Positions 50,838 through 60,665 of a stretch of DNA of 64,000 nucleotides are shown here, in pieces. How positions within the stretch are numbered: the stretch's first letter is position 1; every line of letters starts with the position of its first letter. Below the pieces are notes generated by a model. That model was given only the letters and a program-made list of their open reading frames with translations, was not told the DNA's origin and searched no databases. The stretch is from positions 1,364,001 through 1,428,000 of the forward strand of contig NZ_LGIT01000009.1 in NCBI RefSeq assembly GCF_001187865.1, read 5' to 3'. Source of the stretch: Klebsiella sp. RIT-PI-d. GTDB taxonomy: Bacteria > Pseudomonadota > Gammaproteobacteria > Enterobacterales > Enterobacteriaceae. Both the position numbers and the translations under genes were made by a program.

Positions 50838-51743
50838 ATGCGCAACCTTCCACCCACGGCCACGCTGCGCGCGTTTGAAGTCGCCACGCGTCACGCTACG
50901 TTTACCTCTGCCGCTGACGAACTGTGTATTAGCCAAAGCGCCGTCAGCCATCAGCTTAAAAACCTGGAAGATCTGTGGGGCCTGCAACTTTTTCAGCGGG
51001 GTAAAATCCTGCGCCTGACGCCTGCCGGGGCCGCACTGGCCCCGCTGGTACGTGAATTTTTCGGCAAGCTCGATACGACGCTTGCCGATTTGCGCGAACA
51101 ACATGGTCGAGTGAAACTGCGGGTCAATACCACCTACTCCTTTGCCCTGAAATGGCTTCTCCCCCGCCTGCCCGATCTGGCCGGGCTACACCCGGAGATC
51201 CTCGTGTCGCTGGACAGTACCGATAAGGCAATTAATTTCTCCGGATCGGACTCTGATGTGGCGATCCGGTTTGGACACGGTAACTATCCGGCCCTGTTCG
51301 CCGAATTTTTATTCCGCGAGCAGATTTTCCCTGTCGCCAGCCCGGCACTGCTACGGCGTTTTGGTACGCCTGCTGAACCTGCTGAACTGCTACGTTATCC
51401 GTTACTTACCCGCGAGGGTGCCGATCTGGTGCCGAAATGGAATGTCTGGTTTGAGTTTACCGGCCTCAATATTACCGCCCTGCACGAAAGCGTGCGTTTT
51501 GCCGATACCAATATGACGATTGAAGCCGCGCTTCTGGGTCAGGGGATTGCGCTGGCGCGCAGCGGCCACGTAGAAAAAGAGCTTGCCGACGGTACGCTGA
51601 CGCGGCTTTTTAACATCCCCTTCCCGTCTCCGGCGGCCTATTATTTTGTCTGTCCGCCGGGAATTGAAACTCAGCCGCACATCGTAAAGTTTCGCCGCTG
51701 GTTACTGGCCGCGTCGCAGCAGGCCCAACAGCGTTATGGTTAA
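50838..51743 (+). CDS. GcvA-type LysR family transcriptional regulator
   Basis: A 301-residue LTTR with an N-terminal winged HTH (LRAFEVATRHATFTSAADEL ... SQSAVSHQLKNLE) and a PBP2-type effector domain. N-terminus and RFGHGNYP resemble the GcvA subgroup but this is not the gcvA locus. It probably controls a neighbour, either the divergent isochorismatase or the downstream transporter. Confidence 0.88.
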   Translation: MRNLPPTATLRAFEVATRHATFTSAADELCISQSAVSHQLKNLEDLWGLQLFQRGKILRLTPAGAALAPLVREFFGKLDTTLADLREQHGRVKLRVNTTYSFALKWLLPRLPDLAGLHPEILVSLDSTDKAINFSGSDSDVAIRFGHGNYPALFAEFLFREQIFPVASPALLRRFGTPAEPAELLRYPLLTREGADLVPKWNVWFEFTGLNITALHESVRFADTNMTIEAALLGQGIALARSGHVEKELADGTLTRLFNIPFPSPAAYYFVCPPGIETQPHIVKFRRWLLAASQQAQQRYG

Positions 51744-51818
51744 TGCATGAGCTTTTATTCATGACCGGATGATGAGACTTCACTGTTCCCAATGTCGCAG
51801 ACTGGTTAGCATGACCGC

Positions 51819-52646
51819 ATGTCCGAAACGCTGATTGCCCTGACCTTATTCGCCGCCTTGCTCCATGCCACCTGGAACGCGCTACTGCGTGGCGGCACAG
51901 ACAAACTGTGGTCAATGACCATCATGTGTATCGCAATTGCCCTGGCCAGCGGCGCAATTGCCCTGTTCTTGCCGCTTCCGGCGCGCGCAAGCTGGAAATA
52001 TGCACTACTGTCCGCACTACTCCACGTGGGCTATAACCTGTGTCTGGTACGTAGCTATCAAAGTGGCGAGCTGAGTCAGATCTATCCGGTTGCACGCGGA
52101 TCGTCACCGCTACTGATTGCCTGCGCTGCGGCGCTGTTCGCCCATGAGAAGATCGCCTTACATACGGTGGGCGGCATTGCTCTTATTTCTGCTGGCATCC
52201 TGATGCTGGCAGTCAGAATGCGCGGGCTGCGGGGATCGGGCATATGCCCGGCCCTGGTGACCGGGGCGTTCATCGCTGCCTACAGCGTAGCGGATGGGAT
52301 GGGGGTAAGGCTTTCTGGCAACGCATTATCTTATACCGTCTGGATGAGCGCCCTCTGGGGCGTGCTGATGCCTGCGGTGTATATCCTGCTGCGCGGACAT
52401 AAAAACTTACTGCGCTGGCGGCCGGACTTACCGGGCGCGGTGGCGGGCGGGCTGGTTTCGCTGCTGGCCTACGGCATTATTATCTATGCCATGGCTCGGT
52501 CGCCGATGGGTGCGGTTTCAGCCCTGCGGGAAACCAGCGTGCTGTTTGTGGCCGCGATCGGCTACTGGTTTTTTGGCGAAGCGCTGACGGTAAGAAAAAT
52601 CGTGGCGTGTGCGGTAATTGTCACCGGCACACTGTTAATAAGTTAA
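51819..52646 (+). CDS. DMT-superfamily (EamA) transporter
   Basis: A 275-residue protein with ten predicted membrane helices in two EamA repeats (MSETLIALTLFAALLHATWNA ... and MSALWGVLMPAVYILL ...), with the duplicated GEALTVRK/HEKIALHT pattern at the repeat ends. Members export amino acids or other metabolites. 75 bases after the LysR gene and 20 before the PanE-like gene, so possibly one operon. Confidence 0.88.
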   Translation: MSETLIALTLFAALLHATWNALLRGGTDKLWSMTIMCIAIALASGAIALFLPLPARASWKYALLSALLHVGYNLCLVRSYQSGELSQIYPVARGSSPLLIACAAALFAHEKIALHTVGGIALISAGILMLAVRMRGLRGSGICPALVTGAFIAAYSVADGMGVRLSGNALSYTVWMSALWGVLMPAVYILLRGHKNLLRWRPDLPGAVAGGLVSLLAYGIIIYAMARSPMGAVSALRETSVLFVAAIGYWFFGEALTVRKIVACAVIVTGTLLIS

Positions 52647-52666
52647 GTCAATCAGGAGAACATACG

Positions 52667-53557
52667 ATGTCAGATCAACCGACCACTGCACTGATTGGAC
52701 CGGGCGCAATTGGCACTACGCTTGCCGCGATGCTGCACGAAGCGGGGCGTACGCCGCTGCTGTGTGGACGCACCGCGCATCCGACGTTATTGCTGCATTA
52801 TGATGACGACGATATTACGGTTCCCGGTCCGGTATTAAACGATCCAATGACGATTAGTCAGCCTTATGATCTGGTGTTTGTGGCGGTGAAAACCACGCAG
52901 AATGCCGATATTAGCGGTTGGCTGAACACCTTGTGTGATAAAAATACGGTCGTCTGCGCGCTGCAAAATGGCATTGAACAGCAGGTCCAGCTTAGCCCGT
53001 GGGTCAATGGCGCAACGGTGCTGCCTTCAGTGGTATGGTTCCCGGCTCAGCGGCAACCGGATAATGCCGTCTGGCTGCGAGCCAAACCGCGACTGACGCT
53101 ACCGGATGTGCCGCAGGCAAAACGGGTTGTAGAGGCATTACGCGGCTCGCGCTGCGCCATTGAACTGTCGACAGACTTCACCTCAGTCGCCTGGCGCAAA
53201 CTGCTGCAGAACGCGGTTGCCGGTCTGATGGTTCTTGCCGGTCGCCGTGCAGGAATGTTCACCCGGGAGGATATCCGCGAGCTGGCGCGGGCCTGGCTAC
53301 GCGAATGCCTTACCGTTGCCCGCGCCTGTGGGGCGATACTGGACGATGAGGTCATAGAGACAATCGTGGGCGATTTTCAGCGTGCGCCAGCCGATTTAAG
53401 CACCTCTATTCTTGCCGATCGCCAGGCTAATCGCCCGATGGAGTGGGACGCGCGCAACGGCGTGATCCAGCGTCTCGGTCGTACACACGGTATTGCTGTT
53501 CCCATCAGCGATGTGCTGATGCCGCTGCTGGTGGCAGGCAGCGAAGGACCAGGTTAA
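52667..53557 (+). CDS. PanE-family 2-dehydropantoate 2-reductase-like oxidoreductase
   Basis: A 296-residue NADP-dependent ketopantoate reductase homologue. GPGAIGTTLAAML is the dinucleotide motif, VFVAVKT holds the family Lys, and WRKLLQNAVAG is the substrate-side helix. It is not panE of the pantothenate pathway at its usual locus, and the substrate could be another 2-oxo acid. Start chosen at ATG 52667 after CAGGAG; the frame is open 20 codons upstream into the EamA gene. Confidence 0.85.
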   Translation: MSDQPTTALIGPGAIGTTLAAMLHEAGRTPLLCGRTAHPTLLLHYDDDDITVPGPVLNDPMTISQPYDLVFVAVKTTQNADISGWLNTLCDKNTVVCALQNGIEQQVQLSPWVNGATVLPSVVWFPAQRQPDNAVWLRAKPRLTLPDVPQAKRVVEALRGSRCAIELSTDFTSVAWRKLLQNAVAGLMVLAGRRAGMFTREDIRELARAWLRECLTVARACGAILDDEVIETIVGDFQRAPADLSTSILADRQANRPMEWDARNGVIQRLGRTHGIAVPISDVLMPLLVAGSEGPG

Positions 53558-53600
53558 TAACAATATGGCTGAGCATTCAGGGCATCATCACAGTGCACGG

Positions 53601-54392
53601 TTACAGATACGTTATCCCCTGCTCCGCGGCCTGGCGCTGCCAGTCCAGTACCACCGTATAGGCTTCGCGGGGCACCACGCTAAAACCGGTAATCAACAGT
53701 GCCTCGCAGCAGGTTAGGTAATGAGGATCGCTCACCAGCGCGCTTAGTACCACCCGTAATGTCGCCAGCGTATCAGGGGAACAGTTTGCGCCAGCGATCA
53801 GCGGTAATCCGGGCGTGAGGGGTGTCCAGCCAATAACCGCCAGTTCGCTTGCCAGCGCCGGTTCGTCACGCTGGAAAAGCGCCCAGCTGACCGCGTCGAT
53901 AGCAGCAATATCCGCCGCACCGCAGGCGATCTCCGCAAGCGATTGTCGGTGGCTACCGGTTAGCTTTACCTGCGAGAAAAATGCGCCGTTTTGCGCCAGT
54001 GGTGCGATGCTGTATCTGAGGGCGTTATAGCCTGACTGGGAATCGACAGCGTTACAGGCTGCGCGCCGCCCCCGGAACGCGGCCAGGGTTGCCCCCTTGT
54101 CCTGCTGGCGCACCACCAGCGCACTGCGATAGTTAGATCCGTCACACCCTTCGGCTGAGTAGTGGAAACATCCCACCACCTGAACCCCTGCAAGCGCAGT
54201 CATCAGGGGAAATCCGCAGCACTGGCTGAGCAGCATATTCTCCTGACGCCAGTGGGACAGCAGATCGGCCCGAGGAGAGACCGGCCGGGACGGGTGCGCA
54301 TAATCCGCTAATCGCTGCTGAATAGCCTGTAATAGCGCTCGCGTTGCGGCGCTCTCCGGTTGGTACATGGGTAGCGAAAGCGTCTGATACAT
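53601..54392 (-). CDS. PhnD-like phosphate/phosphonate-binding protein without signal peptide
   Basis: A 263-residue PBP-II-fold protein of the PhnD/SsuA family (SGYNALR, TGSHRQSLAEIACGAADIAAIDAVSW are typical pocket motifs). The start MYQTLSLPMYQ has AGGAT upstream; no signal peptide precedes the domain, and the alternative start 22 codons upstream does not create one. No permease or ATPase genes are adjacent. It may act as an orphan sensor or enzyme rather than a transport component. Confidence 0.75.
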   Translation of the reverse strand: MYQTLSLPMYQPESAATRALLQAIQQRLADYAHPSRPVSPRADLLSHWRQENMLLSQCCGFPLMTALAGVQVVGCFHYSAEGCDGSNYRSALVVRQQDKGATLAAFRGRRAACNAVDSQSGYNALRYSIAPLAQNGAFFSQVKLTGSHRQSLAEIACGAADIAAIDAVSWALFQRDEPALASELAVIGWTPLTPGLPLIAGANCSPDTLATLRVVLSALVSDPHYLTCCEALLITGFSVVPREAYTVVLDWQRQAAEQGITYL

Positions 54393-54498
54393 GGTGTTTA
54401 TCCTGGCTACATCGTGCTTATTACGGCGGCGTCGTGTGGAACATCCCCCTATTACCAACTATAACCTAATGCTTGAGCAGTGGGTGTAGAGGTGAAGT

Positions 54499-55821
54499 AT
54501 GGGGTATCTGGGGTGGACGGCAGCAACAGGCGTCTTGTTACTGTTAATGTCTTTATCCTATGGCTGGATCAGCCGTTTTGCGGTTCCGGTCTTCGGGCTT
54601 TATTTAGTCGTGGGCATTTTATGCGGTCCGTGGGGACTGGGCATATTGCGCATTGATATTGTTGAACACGCGTCATTGACCAGTCATATTACCGAAATCG
54701 CCATGGCGGCGTCGTTATTTATTACCGGGCTTAAAATCCGTTTGCCGCTGGAATTCAGGTTCTGGAAGACGGGTATTATGCTGGCACTGCCGGGAATGCT
54801 GCTGACCATTGGCGGGATCATGGTGGCATCTCACTTCCTGACCGGGATCTCCTGGCCACTCTCGCTGGCGCTGGCGGCGATCCTCGCCCCGACCGATCCG
54901 GTCCTGGCGAGCCTGGTGGCGATCAACGATGCGCAGGATGGCGATAAGCTACGCATTTCATTGTCCAGCGAAGCCGGGCTAAATGACGGCACGGCGCTGC
55001 CGTTTCTGATGCTGGCCCTGCTATGGAACAAAGCGGGTTCAGCGCTGAGTGGTGAAGAACTGCTGAAATGGTTCAGTGTCGATCTGGTATGGGCGCTGAT
55101 TGGCGGCCTGGCTATCGGCTTTCTGCTCGGACGCTTTATCGGCATTATGGCCACCCGTTCGCGTCATGCGCAGGGCGAAGTAGCCCCCAGCGATTTCGTG
55201 GCGCTGGCCCTGATCTGCCTGAGTTTTGCGTTTGCCCAGTGGGTAGATGCCTCAGGCTTCCTGGCCGCCTTTGCCGCCGGCGTCGGGCTGCGCAGCACCG
55301 AGGTCAGCGTGCAAAAAAGGCACCCCGATCAACAGGCCGATGATGATTTACCCGCTGAAATGCTGGTCAACCCTCATACCCGTCACGGGCTGAACGTGAA
55401 GAATCCGATCAAATCTGTCGGGCTTATCATCGGAGATGCTCTCTCCTTTGGCGACACCGTAGAGCGACTGTTTGCCGCGACGCTCATCATTATTCTCGGC
55501 ATTACGCTGGCGGAGCACTGGAGCAGCGCAGCATTGCCGCTGGCGCTCATTATTTTCATTGTTATCCGCCCGCTCTCAGTACTGCTGGTGACATGGCGGT
55601 CGCAACGTCCGTGGCTGCACCGGATAAGCCTTGGCTGGCTGGGGATCCGCGGTATCGGCAGCCTGAACTACATTGCTTACGCGTATGTGCATGGTTTTCA
55701 GGGTGCAGAGGCCAGTCTGGTCACTGATACGGCTATCACTATCGTGACTATCAGCGTACTGGTACACGGCATTACGGTGACCCCGCTTCTCACCTTGCGA
55801 CATAAAAAACAGCAGCAGTGA
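54499..55821 (+). CDS. CPA1-family cation/proton antiporter (NhaP-type)
   Basis: A 440-residue antiporter with about 12-13 membrane helices. Transport-site motifs are LAAILAPTDPVLASLV and LSSEAGLNDGTALPFLM (the two aspartates of the NhaP/NHE unwound helices). A polar cytoplasmic loop (about 270-310) precedes the last helices. Specificity Na+/H+ or K+/H+ unknown. Divergent from the PhnD-like gene. Confidence 0.9.
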   Translation: MGYLGWTAATGVLLLLMSLSYGWISRFAVPVFGLYLVVGILCGPWGLGILRIDIVEHASLTSHITEIAMAASLFITGLKIRLPLEFRFWKTGIMLALPGMLLTIGGIMVASHFLTGISWPLSLALAAILAPTDPVLASLVAINDAQDGDKLRISLSSEAGLNDGTALPFLMLALLWNKAGSALSGEELLKWFSVDLVWALIGGLAIGFLLGRFIGIMATRSRHAQGEVAPSDFVALALICLSFAFAQWVDASGFLAAFAAGVGLRSTEVSVQKRHPDQQADDDLPAEMLVNPHTRHGLNVKNPIKSVGLIIGDALSFGDTVERLFAATLIIILGITLAEHWSSAALPLALIIFIVIRPLSVLLVTWRSQRPWLHRISLGWLGIRGIGSLNYIAYAYVHGFQGAEASLVTDTAITIVTISVLVHGITVTPLLTLRHKKQQQ

Positions 55822-55831
55822 TCCACGCCGT

Positions 55832-55866
55832 CGCCCGGGCACCATCTCGTGTCCGGGCGCGTTTTG
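55832..55866 (+). terminator. Hairpin terminator after the CPA1 antiporter gene
   Basis: CGCCCGG(g)CAC / GTG(t)CCGGGCG stem, then CGTTTT; short T run. Confidence 0.7.
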
Positions 55867-55990
55867 CACAACTTCCTTCCGGTCTATCTCACAAGCGGCA
55901 AAAGCCGACTACGCTTAAAGACATTCAAAAAATAGCGCACTGCGCCCTTGTGTCGTTTGGTTTTTGCTCCCTGAATACTGGAGAATCTTA

Positions 55991-56551
55991 ATGTGTAAGC
56001 AATCGTCCGCCGCCACTGACGTTATACCGTCAGTTGAAATGGCGCACCTGAAGTTCACCGTCAACGGTAAAAAGCACGAACTGGATATCGATACTCGTAC
56101 AACGCTGCTGGACGCCCTGCGCGAACATCTGCATCTGACCGGTACCAAGAAAGGCTGCGATCACGGGCAGTGCGGTGCCTGTACAACGCTGGTTAACGGA
56201 CGGCGGATCAATGCCTGTCTGACGCTGGCTGTCATGCATCAGGATGCCGACATTACCACCATTGAAGGACTCGGCACGCCGGATAATCTGCATCCGATGC
56301 AGACCGCGTTTGTGAAACACGATGGCTTTCAGTGCGGCTACTGTACCTCCGGGCAAATTTGCTCTTCCATCGCCATGTTGAAAGAGATTGAAGCCGGTAT
56401 TCCCAGCCACGTTACCGGAGATTTACTGGCACCGTCCAGCCTGACGGAAGAAGAAGTCCGCGAGCGGATGAGCGGCAATATCTGTCGCTGTGGCGCTTAC
56501 CGCAACATCCTTGCCGCCATCAATGAAGCCGCCGGGAGGGATGTTAAATGA
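55991..56551 (+). CDS. PaoA-like aldehyde oxidoreductase iron-sulfur subunit, without Tat signal
   Basis: A 186-residue 2Fe-2S subunit of a xanthine-oxidase-family enzyme, closely like E. coli PaoA (YagT). The plant-type ferredoxin cluster is [21 protein letters not shown], the second cluster [10 protein letters not shown] ... CRCGAY. E. coli PaoA starts with a twin-arginine signal that carries the complex to the periplasm; here the region before the ferredoxin domain is only ~26 residues, without RR, so the enzyme should stay in the cytoplasm. ATG chosen for its GGAG ribosome-binding site; a TTG nine codons upstream also lacks RR. Confidence 0.88.
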   Translation: MCKQSSAATDVIPSVEMAHLKFTVNGKKHELDIDTRTTLLDALREHLHLTGTKKGCDHGQCGACTTLVNGRRINACLTLAVMHQDADITTIEGLGTPDNLHPMQTAFVKHDGFQCGYCTSGQICSSIAMLKEIEAGIPSHVTGDLLAPSSLTEEEVRERMSGNICRCGAYRNILAAINEAAGRDVK

Positions 56552-57498
56552 AATCCTTTAGCTATGAACGTGCTACCACCCTGACCGGGGCGGCAAGCAG
56601 CGCTGCACAACATCCAGGCGCACGATTTATCGCCGGTGGCACCAATTTGTTAGATTTAATGAAGCTTGAAATTGAAACGCCGGCTCATCTGATTGATGTT
56701 AACGGCCTGGCGCTCGACCAGATTGAGGCGACGGAGGAAGGCGGACTGCGCATTGGCGCGCTGGTACGCAATACCGATCTGGCAGCCGATCTTCGCGTGC
56801 GCCGTGATTATGCGGTCCTGACGCGCGCGCTGCTGGCCGGCGCTTCCGGACAGCTGCGTAACCAGGCGACCACCGGTGGAAATCTGCTCCAGCGCACCCG
56901 CTGCGCCTATTTTTACGATACCAATCAGCCCTGTAACAAACGCCAGCCGGGCAGCGGATGTTCAGCGCTTGACGGTTACAGCCGCCAGCTGGCGGTTGTC
57001 GGGGCCAGCGAACAGTGCATCGCTACCCACCCCAGCGATATGGCCGTCGCCATGCGCGTGCTGGATGCCGTAGTGGAAACCATCCAACCCGACGGCAGCG
57101 AACGCCGTATTCCGCTGGCTGAGTTTTATCGCGCCCCCGGCGATACGCCACATCTGGAAACCCGGCTTCAGCCTGGTGAACTGATCACCGCCGTCACCCT
57201 GCCCCCGCCGGCAGGCGGCGTACAGCTTTATCGCAAGGTGCGCGATCGGGCATCCTACGCTTTTGCGCTGATTTCCGTGGCGGCGATTATTCATCCCGAT
57301 GGGCGCGGAAGTGTCGCGCTGGGCGGCGTGGCGCACCAGCCGTGGCGTAAAGCAGAAGCCGACGCCGAGCTGCCCAACGGCGCGCAGGCGGTCTGTCAGC
57401 AACTGTTTAAAGATGCCCGACCGACGGCTGAGAATCAGTTTAAATTGACTCTGGCTGAGCGTACGCTCGCCTCGGTCCTGGCGGAAGCGAGAGGATAA
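56548..57498 (+). CDS. PaoB-like aldehyde oxidoreductase FAD-binding subunit
   Basis: A 316-residue FAD subunit (CO dehydrogenase flavoprotein family). The FAD motifs [13 protein letters not shown] and [15 protein letters not shown] are present. The insertion [21 protein letters not shown] has the cysteines that hold an extra 4Fe-4S cluster in E. coli PaoB, so this is a PaoB relative. Overlaps the iron-sulfur gene by 4 bases (ATGA). Confidence 0.9.
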   Translation: MKSFSYERATTLTGAASSAAQHPGARFIAGGTNLLDLMKLEIETPAHLIDVNGLALDQIEATEEGGLRIGALVRNTDLAADLRVRRDYAVLTRALLAGASGQLRNQATTGGNLLQRTRCAYFYDTNQPCNKRQPGSGCSALDGYSRQLAVVGASEQCIATHPSDMAVAMRVLDAVVETIQPDGSERRIPLAEFYRAPGDTPHLETRLQPGELITAVTLPPPAGGVQLYRKVRDRASYAFALISVAAIIHPDGRGSVALGGVAHQPWRKAEADAELPNGAQAVCQQLFKDARPTAENQFKLTLAERTLASVLAEARG

Positions 57499-57502
57499 TC
57501 CC

Positions 57503-59710
57503 ATGAAATTTGATAAACCAGCTACCGCTAACCCCATCGATCGTCAGAAAGTCGTGGGCCAGCCCCGGGACCGAATTGACGGCCCGCTAAAAACAACCGG
57601 CTCAGCGCACTACGCCTATGAGTGGCATCAGGAAGTCGACAATGTTGCCTATGGCTACGTGGTCGGTTCAGCGATTGCCAAAGGGAAAATTAAGGCTTTT
57701 GATACGGCGGCAGCCAGCCGCGCACCCGGCGTATTGACTATTGTTACCGCTGAAAACGCCGGACCGCTCGGTAAAGGCGAGATGAATACTGCCATGCTGC
57801 TCGGGGGGCCAAAGATTGAGCATTACCATCAGGCTATTGCCCTGGTGGTTGCTGAAACGTTCGAACAGGCACGCGCCGCCGCCAGTCTGGTAGAGGTGGA
57901 GTATGACGCCGAAGATGGCGCGTTCGATTTGGCAAAAGCGAAACCCGCGGTTACAGAGCCGCCGGAGGACACGCCCGATAATATTACCGGCAATTTTGCC
58001 AGCGCCTTTGCTGCCGCGCCTGTCCAGCTGGATGCGGTGTACACCACGCCTGACCAGTCGCATTTTGCGATGGAGCCTCACGCCTCAATGGCCGTATGGA
58101 ACGGTGACAACGTCACGTTGTGGACGTCTAATCAGATGATTGCCTGGTGTCGTAAAGAGCTGGCGGCGACGCTAAAAATTGAACCAGAACAGATACGGAT
58201 CTACTCCCCGTATATCGGCGGTGGTTTCGGCAGCAAGCTGTTTTTACGCAGCGATGCGCTACTGGCGGCGCTGGGTGCAAAAGCCCTTCAGCGTCCGGTG
58301 AAAGTGATGCTGCAACGCCCGCTGATCGCCAATAATACTACCCATCGCCCGGCGACAATCCAGCATATACGTATCGGTACCGATACCGCTGGCCATATTT
58401 CAGCCATCTCGCATATTAGCTGGTCCGGCAACCTGCCGGGCGGTACGCCGGAAACGGCGGTGCAACAAACCAATCTGCTGTATGCCGGGCAACATCGCCT
58501 GACCGGCCTGCGGCTGGCAGAGCTTGACCTGCCCGAGGGGAATGCCATGCGCGCGCCCGGGGAGGCGGCAGGCCTGCTGGCGCTGGAAGTGGCCATTGAT
58601 GAGATAGCGGAAAAAGCGGGAATCGACCCGGTTGAATTTCGTATTCTTAATGACACCCAGGTTGACCCTACCCAGCCGGAGCGCTTTTTCTCCTGTCGTC
58701 AGCTGGCCGCCTGCCTGCGGGAAGGCGCTGAGCGATTTGGCTGGCAAAAGCGCGTTGCCCAACCCGCTCAGGTTCGAGACGGGCGCTGGCTGGTCGGTAT
58801 GGGCGTCGCGGCGGCGCTGCGAAATAACATGGTCGATACCTCAGGTGCGCGTGTACATCTGGATCCAGACGGCACGGTGACGGTCGAAACCGATATGACC
58901 GACATCGGCACCGGCAGCTATACCATTATTGGTCAGACCGCCGCAGAGATGCTCGGCGTGCCGCTGGAGAACGTTGTCGTTAAACTTGGCGACTCCGATT
59001 TCCCGGTATCGGCAGGCTCCGGTGGCCAGTGGGGAGCGAATACGTCCACCGCAGGCGTATATGCGGCCTGCGTTAAGCTGCGTGAACAGATCGCCCAAAA
59101 ACTCGGTATTGATCCTGCCGACGCCGATTTTAGCGAGGGTGAAGTGATAGCCGGTGGACAACGTCTGCCGCTGACCGATGCCGCGCGTGAGGGCAGACTA
59201 ACCGCTGAGGATTCTATTGAATTCGGCAATCTGGATAAGCAGTTCCAGCAGTCCACCTTCGCCGGGCATTTTGTCGAGGTGGGCGTTGATAGGTTCACCG
59301 CTGAAGTGCGTATTCGCCGGATGCTGGCGGTGTGCGCAGCGGGACGCATTCTGAATCCTAAAACTGCACGTAGCCAGGTCATTGGCGCGATGACTATGGG
59401 CGTGGGCGCAGCACTCATGGAAGAACTGGTGGTGGATACCCGGCGCGGCTATTTTGTGAATCACGATCTGGCGGCTTATGAGGTGCCGGTCCATGCCGAT
59501 ATCGGTGAGCAGGAGGTGATTTTCCTTGATGAAACTGATCCTGTGTCTTCGCCAATGAAAGCCAAAGGCGTTGGTGAACTGGGTCTGTGCGGCGTCGGGG
59601 CGGCTATTGCCAATGCCATTTATAACGCGACTGGCGTACGAGTGCGGGAATATCCGGTCACGCTCGATAAACTGCTGGCAGAGATGCCTGAACCGCCGCA
59701 AAAAGGATGA
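57503..59710 (+). CDS. PaoC-like aldehyde oxidoreductase molybdenum-binding subunit
   Basis: A 735-residue catalytic subunit, close in length to E. coli PaoC (732). The Mo-MCD binding GGGFGSK, the substrate Arg in NAMRAPGEA, and the base Glu near the C-terminus in GVGELG are all present. In E. coli the enzyme oxidises a broad range of aldehydes using molybdopterin cytosine dinucleotide. Starts 4 bases after the FAD subunit. Confidence 0.92.
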   Translation: MKFDKPATANPIDRQKVVGQPRDRIDGPLKTTGSAHYAYEWHQEVDNVAYGYVVGSAIAKGKIKAFDTAAASRAPGVLTIVTAENAGPLGKGEMNTAMLLGGPKIEHYHQAIALVVAETFEQARAAASLVEVEYDAEDGAFDLAKAKPAVTEPPEDTPDNITGNFASAFAAAPVQLDAVYTTPDQSHFAMEPHASMAVWNGDNVTLWTSNQMIAWCRKELAATLKIEPEQIRIYSPYIGGGFGSKLFLRSDALLAALGAKALQRPVKVMLQRPLIANNTTHRPATIQHIRIGTDTAGHISAISHISWSGNLPGGTPETAVQQTNLLYAGQHRLTGLRLAELDLPEGNAMRAPGEAAGLLALEVAIDEIAEKAGIDPVEFRILNDTQVDPTQPERFFSCRQLAACLREGAERFGWQKRVAQPAQVRDGRWLVGMGVAAALRNNMVDTSGARVHLDPDGTVTVETDMTDIGTGSYTIIGQTAAEMLGVPLENVVVKLGDSDFPVSAGSGGQWGANTSTAGVYAACVKLREQIAQKLGIDPADADFSEGEVIAGGQRLPLTDAAREGRLTAEDSIEFGNLDKQFQQSTFAGHFVEVGVDRFTAEVRIRRMLAVCAAGRILNPKTARSQVIGAMTMGVGAALMEELVVDTRRGYFVNHDLAAYEVPVHADIGEQEVIFLDETDPVSSPMKAKGVGELGLCGVGAAIANAIYNATGVRVREYPVTLDKLLAEMPEPPQKG

Positions 59711-59714
59711 TACC

Positions 59715-60665
59715 GTGCTGCAATCTATCACCGCTATACCGGTTCCATGTACGCCGCGCCCGGCATTTCAGTCAGACGAACCGCAGGTGATCCTGCGGTT
59801 CGCCGCCGAGGCGCTGCACGCCGGCATGGCCGCCGCACTGGTTACCTTAACGGCCATCCGCGGCGGCTCGTCGCGACCGCTCGGGGCGCAAATGGCGGTC
59901 CGGGGAGACGGGCAGTATTGCGGGGTGGGGTCCGGCGGCTGCATTGAGGCGGCGGCGGCCTGCGAAGCGCTGGAGGTGCTTCGTAGCGGTCGCGATCGCG
60001 ATGTTCTGTATGGTGAGGGTTCGCCATATATGGATATCGTCCTGCCGTGCGGGGGCGGTATTACCCTGCACATCCGGCAGATCTCTTCAGTACAGCCCCT
60101 GCTCTCAGTGCTTAACGCGCTGGAGCAGCGCCGGCCAGCGGGCTTGTCCTGGCACCCTGAGCATGCTGGCTTTACCGCCCTGCCTGAGGCGATAACAACC
60201 GGGTATACTGAGTCGGGGTATCAAATTGGTTATCGCCCTCGCCCCCGGGTTGTCATGGCGGGTCGCCCCGCCGCGCTTGATATTACCGTCAGCATTGCCC
60301 AGGCTGCCGGGTATGAAATATACACCGGCGAGGGTCTTCGCCCCGCCAGTGTTGCCGGACTGATTGATGATGACACCGCGGTGGTCCTGCTGTATCACGA
60401 CCTGCATCAGGAGCTGCCGTTTCTGGATGCGGCGCTGCACGCCACCCCGTTTTATATTGGCGCGCTGGGCAGCGAACGGACTCACCAGCGGCGTACAGAA
60501 AGGCTACTGGCGCTGGGCTACTCGCCGCAGGTGATTGCGCGGATCAACGCCCCCATTGGTCTTTTCCCCAAAGCCCGCGATGCCGGTTCGCTGGCCCTCT
60601 CGGTGCTGGCAGACGTGGCCGCTGCCCGAACGAGAATGCTGGATAATTATTTATGCCAACGGTGA
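59715..60665 (+). CDS. PaoD-like XdhC family molybdenum cofactor insertion chaperone
   Basis: A 316-residue XdhC/CoxI protein that binds and sulfurates the molybdenum cofactor and inserts it into the PaoC-like subunit. Motifs: VTLTAIRGGSSRPLGAQM, GVGSGGCIE, and LPCGGG at the N-terminal domain; GALGSERTHQRR in the Rossmann domain. The GTG start lies 5 bases after the paoC-like stop, with AAAAGGAT upstream; an upstream frame inside that gene is not used. Confidence 0.9.
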   Translation: MLQSITAIPVPCTPRPAFQSDEPQVILRFAAEALHAGMAAALVTLTAIRGGSSRPLGAQMAVRGDGQYCGVGSGGCIEAAAACEALEVLRSGRDRDVLYGEGSPYMDIVLPCGGGITLHIRQISSVQPLLSVLNALEQRRPAGLSWHPEHAGFTALPEAITTGYTESGYQIGYRPRPRVVMAGRPAALDITVSIAQAAGYEIYTGEGLRPASVAGLIDDDTAVVLLYHDLHQELPFLDAALHATPFYIGALGSERTHQRRTERLLALGYSPQVIARINAPIGLFPKARDAGSLALSVLADVAAARTRMLDNYLCQR

